This document shows, piece after piece, positions 1 to 5,188 of a DNA stretch of 5,188 nt (positions within the stretch are counted from its first letter, which is position 1; each line of letters begins with the position of its first letter). The translations under genes and the position numbers were made by a program. Source of the stretch: Syntrophales bacterium. GTDB taxonomy: Bacteria; Desulfobacterota; Syntrophia; Syntrophales; UBA5619. The notes under the pieces are model-generated. The model did not search any database. It saw only the letters and a program-made list of their open reading frames with translations, and was not told the DNA's origin. The DNA is taken from NCBI GenBank assembly GCA_028712015.1, contig JAQTRB010000141.1:1-5188 (forward strand), given 5' to 3'.

Positions 1-839
1 TTTACTCGGCTGCGACCGAATCGAGTTCCTTTGCGAACCAGGGCTATGAGTTGAGCCGATCGCTGGGGCCCGGTGAGATCGTCCGTCTGGACCGCGACGG
101 GATTCATATCGAGCGCGAAGCCGGCGGGGAAAAACATGTTTGCGCCTTTCTCTGGATCTATACCGGGGATCCGTCAGCGATTTACGAGGGAATCAGCGTC
201 GAAAACGCCAGGGAACAATGCGGTCGGGCCATGGCCCGCGGCGATCGGGTTGAAGCGGATTTCGTTGCCGGTGTTCCCGATTCGGGTGTCGGTCATGCCA
301 TTGGTTACGCGATGGAATCGGGCCTTCCGTACCGCCGTCCGCTGGTCAAATACACGCCCGGATACGGGAGGAGCTACACGCCGCCTTCCCAGGATATTCG
401 AGACCTGGTCGCAACGATGAAGCTCTGCGCCGTACGGGATGTCATCCGGGGGGGACGGATGGTGGTCTGCGACGACTCGATCGTCCGCGGAACGCAGCTC
501 AAAAATTATACGATCCGGAAACTCTGGGATAACGGTGCGAAGGAAATCCATGTACGGCCGGCATGTCCTCCATTGATGTTTCCTTGCCGGTTTTCCTCCT
601 CCACGAGAACGGCAGCCGAGCTGGCCTCGCACCGGGCGATACGCGCCCTCGAAGGCGAAACCATGGGACACATCGATGAATACCTGGACCATCATTCCGA
701 ACGGTACCGGCGCATGGTCGAATGGATCCGACAAAATCTGAATGTGACCTCTCTCAAATACATCCATCTTGAAGATATGATCGCGGCCATCGGCCTGCCG
801 GAAGAGCAGCTCTGCCTGTATTGTTGGCGCGGTCGGTAA
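1..839 (+). CDS. purF: Amidophosphoribosyltransferase (PurF family), 5'-truncated by the window edge
   Basis: PurF catalyses the first committed step of purine synthesis in the cytoplasm: glutamine plus PRPP gives 5-phosphoribosylamine. The frame (first full codon at 3) is open to the left edge. The 16 residues before the TTG at 51, including AATES and GYE, match the end of the N-terminal Ntn glutaminase domain, so that TTG is internal and the catalytic N-terminal Cys lies upstream. Visible PRTase signatures are VPDSG (273-287), a PSQ loop followed by MKL, and the PRPP-binding segment VVCDDSIVRGT (about 462-494). Four cysteines sit where the [4Fe-4S] ligands of Bacillus-type PurF sit: codons at 141, 585, 813 and 822, the last two in CLYCW close to the stop. 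Unusual points are the absence of the FYGID motif after the FPC cysteine and a very short tail after the last Cys. It is a divergent PurF branch or a paralogue. The family is certain; that this is the organism's main PurF is less so. Confidence 0.88.
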   Translation, partial: YSAATESSSFANQGYELSRSLGPGEIVRLDRDGIHIEREAGGEKHVCAFLWIYTGDPSAIYEGISVENAREQCGRAMARGDRVEADFVAGVPDSGVGHAIGYAMESGLPYRRPLVKYTPGYGRSYTPPSQDIRDLVATMKLCAVRDVIRGGRMVVCDDSIVRGTQLKNYTIRKLWDNGAKEIHVRPACPPLMFPCRFSSSTRTAAELASHRAIRALEGETMGHIDEYLDHHSERYRRMVEWIRQNLNVTSLKYIHLEDMIAAIGLPEEQLCLYCWRGR

Positions 840-883
840 AAAACGGATAAGAAGCGCAGGTCCACGGGCGATTTCAAAACGGC

Positions 884-897
884 GGGGTGTGTGATTG
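884..897 (+). promoter_or_regulatory. Weak ribosome-binding site and TTG start of ispG
   Basis: A GGGGTG stretch (884-889) lies 5 nt before the TTG at 895 and is an imperfect match to GGAGGTG. The codon directly before the TTG is an in-frame TGA (892-894), so translation cannot begin further upstream. The next plausible starts would remove the conserved basic N-terminus and VRIGG segment of IspG. The TTG is therefore the best start despite being a rare initiator. The 55-nt gap from 840 to 894 shows no hairpin terminator and no convincing promoter. Confidence 0.6.
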
Positions 898-1983
898 ATT
901 CCGGAGAGGCGAAGAAGGAAGACCAAAGCCATCGACCTCGGAGGGGTGCGGATCGGCGGTGATGCGCCGATTGTGGTACAGTCCATGACCGCATGCGATA
1001 CTCGCGATATCGGTGCGACGGTCGCTCAGATCGAAGAGTTGGAACAGGCGGGCTGCGAGATCGTCCGTGTTGCCGTTCCCGATGATACTGCCGCAAGGGC
1101 CATCCGCGACATTCGTTCGCGAATCCATATCCCGTTGATTGCCGACATCCATTTCCAATATCCGCTGGCGCTTCAGGCGATGAATTCTGGCGCGGACGGA
1201 ATCCGGATCAACCCGGGCAATATTCCCCCGGACGGAATCCGCCGGATCGTGACGATGGCCCGGGAAAACCGGAAGGTGATCCGGATCGGAATCAATGCGG
1301 GCTCGCTGGAGAAGGAGATCGTGGCGCATCACGGTGGGCCGACCGCGGCGGCTTTGGTGGAGAGCGCCCTCAAGAACATCCGATTTTTGGAGGAGTTGAA
1401 CTTCGATTTGATCAAGCTCTCGTTGAAATCTTCGGATGTAACGACGACGATCGAAGCCTACAGGGCCGTTTCCGCAAAGACCGAATATCCCCTCCATCTC
1501 GGCGTGACGGAGGCGGGAACCCTGATACAGTCGGCGATCAAATCCTCCATCGGCATCGGAACGCTGCTGTATGAAGGGATCGGAGACACGATCCGGGTTT
1601 CCGTAACCGGCAGTCCGATTCCCGAGATCGGATTGGCTTACGGCATCCTGCGGGCGCTCGATATTCGGAGAGTCGGACCGGATATCGTTTCCTGCCCGAC
1701 CTGCGGCCGCTGCGAGATCGATCTGGCAGGTCTGGCGGATCGGGTGGAGCGGGAGCTTCGGGGGATGAAGATCCCGTTGAAGGTCGCGCTCATGGGTTGC
1801 GTCGTCAACGGACCTGGAGAGGCCGCCGAGGCGGACATCGGGATTGCCGGGGGAAAAGGGGCAGGAATGCTTTTCAAACGAGGCAAAATCATCCGCAAGA
1901 TTCGGGAGGAGGAGTTCGTTCCGGTTCTGCTGGAAGAGATCAAGAAGATGGAATATGATCACGGCAGGAACGAGGATTTGTAG
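895..1983 (+). CDS. ispG: 4-hydroxy-3-methylbut-2-en-1-yl diphosphate synthase (IspG/GcpE)
   Basis: IspG is the [4Fe-4S] enzyme of the MEP pathway. It reductively opens MEcPP to HMBPP in the cytosol, with electrons from flavodoxin or ferredoxin. The 362-residue product is close to the 372 of E. coli IspG and lacks the large middle insertion of plant-type enzymes. An N-terminal TIM-barrel (about residues 10-245) shows VQSM, ADIHF, RINPGNI, INAGSLEK, LSLKSSDV and LGVTEAG. The C-terminal iron-sulfur domain has CPTC (C267, C270) and GCVVNGPGE (C302, with catalytic E309), so all three cluster ligands and the glutamate are present. Departures from the usual sequence are MTAC instead of MTNT at residues 31-34 and an extra Cys at 273, right after CPTCGR. 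It starts at TTG after a TGA (see the RBS entry) and stops 13 nt before proS, which suggests a shared transcript. Confidence 0.97.
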   Translation: MIPERRRRKTKAIDLGGVRIGGDAPIVVQSMTACDTRDIGATVAQIEELEQAGCEIVRVAVPDDTAARAIRDIRSRIHIPLIADIHFQYPLALQAMNSGADGIRINPGNIPPDGIRRIVTMARENRKVIRIGINAGSLEKEIVAHHGGPTAAALVESALKNIRFLEELNFDLIKLSLKSSDVTTTIEAYRAVSAKTEYPLHLGVTEAGTLIQSAIKSSIGIGTLLYEGIGDTIRVSVTGSPIPEIGLAYGILRALDIRRVGPDIVSCPTCGRCEIDLAGLADRVERELRGMKIPLKVALMGCVVNGPGEAAEADIGIAGGKGAGMLFKRGKIIRKIREEEFVPVLLEEIKKMEYDHGRNEDL

Positions 1984-1985
1984 AA

Positions 1986-1992
1986 AAGGAGG
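1986..1992 (+). promoter_or_regulatory. Strong Shine-Dalgarno site of proS
   Basis: AAGGAGG is an essentially perfect anti-16S match. It lies between the ispG stop and the ATG at 1997, leaving a short 4-nt spacer. It fixes the proS start at 1997 rather than at the in-frame ATG at 1844 inside ispG. It is clearly the best ribosome site of the window, which suggests stronger initiation for proS than for its neighbours (inference). Confidence 0.85.
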
Positions 1993-1996
1993 TTTC

Positions 1997-3718
1997 ATGA
2001 GATATTCGGAAATGTTCCTGCCCACGGGAAGGGAGGTTCCTTCCGATGCAGAGCTGATCAGCCACCAATTGATGATCCGCGCGGGTATGATGAGGAAGCT
2101 GACCAGTGGGGTTTATTCCTATCTTCCTCTTGGGTACCTTGTCATCCGCAAGTTTGAACAGATCGTTCGGGAGGAGATGAACCGTGCGGGCGCCCAGGAA
2201 CTTTTTATGCCGATGGTCCAGCCGGCCGAACTTTGGCAGGAATCCGGCCGCTGGGTACATTACGGCAAGGAACTCCTTCGCTTCCGTGATCGTCATGACC
2301 GGGAGTGCTGTCTCGGCCCGACGCACGAGGAGGTCATCACCGATCTGGTCCGGAACGATATCAAGACCTACCGTCAGCTTCCCCGGAATCTGTATCAGAT
2401 ACAAACGAAGTTCCGCGACGAGATTCGCCCACGATTCGGCGTGATGCGCTGCCGGGAATTCGGCATGAAGGATGCGTACAGTTTCGACATGGACGAGGCG
2501 GGGGCGGAAACAAGTTACCGGAAGATGTTCGATGCGTATCAGCGGATCTTCAGCCGCTGCGGACTTCGCTTTCGACCCGTGGAGGCGGATTCGGGAAGCA
2601 TCGGAGGAAATTTTTCGCACGAGTTCATGGTGATGGCCGATTCCGGCGAGGATGCCGTTTGTTATTGCGGCGGCTGCAACTATGCGGCAAATCTTGAAAA
2701 AGCGGAAATAGCCCGGCCGGCCACAAAGCAGAAGAAATCGAAAAATTCACCGATGGAAGAGGTTCATACCCCGAACGTCAGGACGATCGATGAGGTCTGC
2801 GACTTTTTGAGCGTTTCGCCGGAGGATGTCGTCAAGACATTGATCTTTTCGGCTGATGAAGCGGCCGTCGCAATATTGATTCGCGGGGATCATGAGGTCA
2901 ACGAAGCCAAGGTTCGGAATTTCCTCGGTTGCGCTTCCCTTGAGCTCGCCGACGAAGAGATGATCCGAAAAGCGACCGGCTCCTCACGCGGCTTCGCCGG
3001 CGCCGTGGGCATCCGGTGCCGGATACTGGCCGATTACTCGCTGATGGAAATGAACGATTGCGTGATGGGGGCCAACCGCGAGGATTACCACTTTCGCCAC
3101 GTGAAACCGGGTCGGGATTTCACGATTGCGGACTATGCCGATCTGCGAATCATCCGCGAGTTCGATACGTGCCCTCGCTGCGGAGGAGAGATCCAATTCG
3201 CACGCGGCATTGAGGTGGGGCACGTCTTTAAATTGGGGACAAAATACAGCCGGGCCATGAAGGCTGTTTATCTGGACCGAAACGGCAAGGAACAGGTCAT
3301 GGTGATGGGCTGTTATGGAATCGGCATCGGAAGAACGGTCGCGGCGGCCATCGAACAGAATCACGACGCGGACGGAATTGTCTGGCCCCTGCCGCTTGCC
3401 CCCTACGCGGTCATCATTACCCCGGTGAACGTCAATGAAACGGGGCTTTCCGACGCGGCGGAGGCACTGTACCGCAACCTGTCGGAGGCAGGCATCGAAA
3501 CGATTTTGGATGATCGGGACGAGAGAGCCGGCGTTAAATTCAAGGATGCCGATCTGATCGGAATCCCCTATCGCGTGACGGTCGGTCCCAAGAGGCTGGC
3601 CGATGGAAAAATGGAGATCAAGAACCGGCGCACCGGAGAGACGACCATCCTGCCGGTTTCCGAGGTCGCTCCGTTTTTATCGGCCCGAATACGGGAATCC
3701 GGAGGGACCGACGGATAA
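1997..3718 (+). CDS. proS: Prolyl-tRNA synthetase, bacterial type with editing insertion
   Basis: This class II aminoacyl-tRNA synthetase charges tRNA-Pro with proline in the cytoplasm. Its 573 residues compare with 572 in E. coli ProS and align from the first residues (MRYSEMFLPT). The catalytic core shows motif 1 around residues 60-75 (RAGAQELFMP), LGPTHEEVITDL, motif 2 at about 139-160 (FRDEIRPRFGVMR) and motif 3 at 438-446 (GCYGIGIGR). Between motifs 2 and 3 lies the YbaK-like INS domain (about 230-385), which clears mischarged Ala-tRNA-Pro. K280 in VVKTL matches the editing lysine K279 of E. coli, and RGDHEVNE is present. The anticodon-binding domain runs from about 470 to the end (LDDRDERAGVKF). 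Cysteines C222, C224, C227 and C392, C395 flank the INS domain and could bind a metal. The start is chosen by homology and the AAGGAGG at 1986-1992. It follows ispG closely and precedes rel by 46 nt. Confidence 0.98.
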   Translation: MRYSEMFLPTGREVPSDAELISHQLMIRAGMMRKLTSGVYSYLPLGYLVIRKFEQIVREEMNRAGAQELFMPMVQPAELWQESGRWVHYGKELLRFRDRHDRECCLGPTHEEVITDLVRNDIKTYRQLPRNLYQIQTKFRDEIRPRFGVMRCREFGMKDAYSFDMDEAGAETSYRKMFDAYQRIFSRCGLRFRPVEADSGSIGGNFSHEFMVMADSGEDAVCYCGGCNYAANLEKAEIARPATKQKKSKNSPMEEVHTPNVRTIDEVCDFLSVSPEDVVKTLIFSADEAAVAILIRGDHEVNEAKVRNFLGCASLELADEEMIRKATGSSRGFAGAVGIRCRILADYSLMEMNDCVMGANREDYHFRHVKPGRDFTIADYADLRIIREFDTCPRCGGEIQFARGIEVGHVFKLGTKYSRAMKAVYLDRNGKEQVMVMGCYGIGIGRTVAAAIEQNHDADGIVWPLPLAPYAVIITPVNVNETGLSDAAEALYRNLSEAGIETILDDRDERAGVKFKDADLIGIPYRVTVGPKRLADGKMEIKNRRTGETTILPVSEVAPFLSARIRESGGTDG

Positions 3719-3744
3719 ACGACCGCGGCTTTTTGCGTTGAACC

Positions 3745-3760
3745 TTTGAAGGGCTTCAAA
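3745..3760. repeat. Perfect short hairpin overlapping the rel ribosome-binding region
   Basis: TTTGAAGGGCTTCAAA reads as arms TTTGAA and TTCAAA around a GGGC loop, or 7-bp arms if the closing G-C is counted. It ends 4 nt before the rel ATG at 3765. The only Shine-Dalgarno-like stretch upstream of that start, GAAGGG at 3748-3753, lies in the left arm and loop, so the stem could partly mask it. It has no trailing T-run and is not a terminator. As DNA it is also a near-palindrome that could be a protein-binding site. The inverted repeat is a direct observation; a regulatory role is inference, and a chance short stem is possible. Confidence 0.5.
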
Positions 3761-3764
3761 ACGT

Positions 3765-5188
3765 ATGCTCCGCATCAACGACATCCTCGATAAAGTACAG
3801 TCCTATCTGTCCGCCGCTGAAATCGGAATGATCGAAAAGGCCTATATCTTTTCCGCAGCCGTTCACCAGGGTCAGATTCGTCTCTCCGGCGAGCCCTATC
3901 TGACGCATCCGATGGAGGTATGCGGAATTTTGGCGGACATGAAGCTGGATGCGGCAAGCCTCGCGACGGGTCTTCTGCACGATACGGTGGAGGATACACT
4001 GGCCACACTGGAAGAGATCGAAGAGGGTTTCGGCAAGGAAGTGGCGTTTCTGGTCGACGGATTGACCAAAATCAGCAAAATTACCCTTGGAAATCAGGAG
4101 GAGCGGCAGGCGGAGAATTTCCGCAAAATGATTCTGGCGATGTCTTCCGATATCCGAATTCTTCTCGTCCGTCTGGCGGACCGGATTCACAACATGCGAA
4201 CCCTCGAGTTTCAAACCCCGGACCGCCAACGCTACATCTCCAAAGAGACCCTGGAGTTGTATGCGCCACTGGCCAACCGACTGGGCATCAACTGGATGAA
4301 AATAGAGCTGGAAGACTTGGCATTCCGCTATCTGGACTTCGATGCCTACAATGAACTGGCCCGAAGGATCGTCAAAAAGCAGAAGAAACGCGCGCAGTAT
4401 GCCGAGGAAGTCAAGGAGATCATTCGCCGGGAGATGGAGCGTTTCGCCATCGAAGGAGAGGTGGAAGGACGGGCCAAGCATTTTTACAGCATCTACAAGA
4501 AGATGAAGGAACAGCACATCGATTTCGACGAGGTGTACGATCTGACCGCCTTCCGCATCATTCTCGATTCCGACAAGGAAAAGGACTGTTACGAAGCCCT
4601 GAGCATGGTCCATGCCCTCTGGGTGCCCGTTCCCGGGAGGTTCAAGGATTACATCGCGATGCCTAAGGCAAACCATTATCAGTCGCTCCACACCACGGTC
4701 ATCGGACCCTACGGGGAGCGGGTGGAAATTCAGATCCGGACCAGGCCGATGCACGAATGGGCGGAAGAGGGGATTGCCGCCCATTGGCGATACAAAGAAG
4801 GCGGCGCTTTCTCCACCGATGATGATCAGATCAAGATCCTTCGGGATCTGCTGGATGCCCAGCAGGAGATCAAAAATCCCCGTGAGTTCATGTCCAACCT
4901 GAAGGTAGCCCTGTTCCCGGAGGAGGTTTATGTGTTCACCCCGAATGGCGATGTACGATCCTTTCCGAAGGGCGCCACTCCGATAGACTTCGCTTACAGC
5001 ATTCATACGGAAATCGGCCATCAGTGCGTTGGCGCCAAGGTGAACCGCAGCATCGTTCCGCTGAAATATCAGTTGCGAAACGGAGACAGGGTGGAAATCA
5101 TCACGCAGACCGGCCATCACCCCAGCAAGGATTGGCTGAAATATGTGGTGACTTCCCGCGCCATCGCGAAGATTCGCAACTGGGTCAA
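3765..5188 (+). CDS. rel: Bifunctional (p)ppGpp synthetase/hydrolase (Rel/SpoT type), 3'-truncated by the window edge
   Basis: It makes (p)ppGpp from ATP and GDP/GTP and hydrolyses it, so it controls the stringent response. ATG 3765 is the first start after an in-frame TGA (3747-3749), and the N-terminus aligns with SpoT. The frame stays open to the right edge (474 full codons). Domains: HD hydrolase (about 1-190) with H48, H72-D73, E76-D77 and D139 in LADRIHNMRT, all metal/catalytic positions of Rel enzymes; synthetase (about 230-345) with D259 in YDLTAFR, PKANHYQSLH and E321 in EIQIRT; TGS domain from about 386 (EEVYVFTPNG), with the IGHQC histidine that in RelA contacts the tRNA CCA end. 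The RFKD motif at 292-295 is the RxKD form of bifunctional enzymes, not the ExDD form of synthetase-only RelA. Both activities therefore look intact. The helical, zinc-finger/RIS and ACT regions should follow outside the window. The symbol could equally be spoT or relA. Confidence 0.95.
   Translation, partial: MLRINDILDKVQSYLSAAEIGMIEKAYIFSAAVHQGQIRLSGEPYLTHPMEVCGILADMKLDAASLATGLLHDTVEDTLATLEEIEEGFGKEVAFLVDGLTKISKITLGNQEERQAENFRKMILAMSSDIRILLVRLADRIHNMRTLEFQTPDRQRYISKETLELYAPLANRLGINWMKIELEDLAFRYLDFDAYNELARRIVKKQKKRAQYAEEVKEIIRREMERFAIEGEVEGRAKHFYSIYKKMKEQHIDFDEVYDLTAFRIILDSDKEKDCYEALSMVHALWVPVPGRFKDYIAMPKANHYQSLHTTVIGPYGERVEIQIRTRPMHEWAEEGIAAHWRYKEGGAFSTDDDQIKILRDLLDAQQEIKNPREFMSNLKVALFPEEVYVFTPNGDVRSFPKGATPIDFAYSIHTEIGHQCVGAKVNRSIVPLKYQLRNGDRVEIITQTGHHPSKDWLKYVVTSRAIAKIRNWV

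Noticed and set aside
51..53. TTG as the start of the PurF homologue
   Set aside because: The frame continues upstream to the window edge with codons that match the end of the PurF glutaminase domain, so this is an internal leucine codon.
1195..1241. 11-bp direct repeat GACGGAATCCG, 36 bp apart
   Set aside because: Both copies are in frame and encode DGIR within conserved IspG sequence; this is coding similarity rather than a repeat element.
1844..1996. In-frame upstream ATG giving proS a 51-residue extension
   Set aside because: The extension overlaps the ispG Fe-S domain coding region, has no match to the ProRS N-terminus, and a perfect ribosome site precedes the ATG at 1997.
874..2025. 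383-codon open frame on the minus strand
   Set aside because: It is antisense to the complete ispG gene and has no family motif.
3719..3740. Possible terminator after proS (CCGCGG followed by TTTTT)
   Set aside because: The palindrome is only 6 bp with no loop and no longer stem could be formed from the flanking bases, so it does not resemble an intrinsic terminator.
3738..3766. Possible promoter before rel (TTGAAC with ACGTAT 17 nt later)
   Set aside because: The -10 match is poor and overlaps the start codon, which would leave no leader for the ribosome site.
3756..5120. 454-codon open frame on the minus strand
   Set aside because: It lies antisense to the motif-rich rel frame and shows no recognisable domain; long antisense frames are expected opposite GC-rich coding sequence.

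Overview
The window is an ordinary, tightly packed bacterial housekeeping segment. It is moderately GC-rich and carries four genes, all on the + strand: a purF-type amidophosphoribosyltransferase (5' end outside the window), ispG, proS, and a bifunctional rel/spoT-type (p)ppGpp synthetase/hydrolase (3' end outside the window). A Gram-negative bacterium that uses the MEP isoprenoid route is likely. The gene order and protein flavour (short E. coli-like IspG, ProRS with an editing insertion, a single long Rel, a divergent PurF ending in CxxCW) would suit a deltaproteobacterium/Desulfobacterota. That placement is inference and only moderately secure.

Layout. Positions 1-839 hold the end of the glutaminase domain and the whole phosphoribosyltransferase part of the PurF homologue. 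The frame is open through the left edge, so the apparent TTG start at 51 is not a real start. After 55 nt comes ispG (895-1983), which starts at TTG directly behind an in-frame TGA. Only 13 nt, containing a strong AAGGAGG ribosome site, separate it from proS (1997-3718). A 46-nt gap with a short perfect hairpin just upstream of the start codon leads to rel (3765 to the right edge). Rel is complete through its HD hydrolase, synthetase and TGS domains and is cut before the C-terminal regulatory domains.

All genes are codirectional with gaps of 13-55 nt and no convincing terminator between them, so cotranscription is plausible, at least for ispG-proS-rel. Functionally the set touches purine synthesis (PurF), isoprenoid precursor synthesis (IspG), tRNA charging (ProS) and the stringent response (Rel). 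No mobile element, CRISPR array, RNA gene or defence-type system is visible. The items worth a second look are small: the hairpin over the rel ribosome-binding region, sequence departures in PurF and IspG, and cysteine pairs flanking the ProRS editing domain. I do not see a previously undescribed system here.
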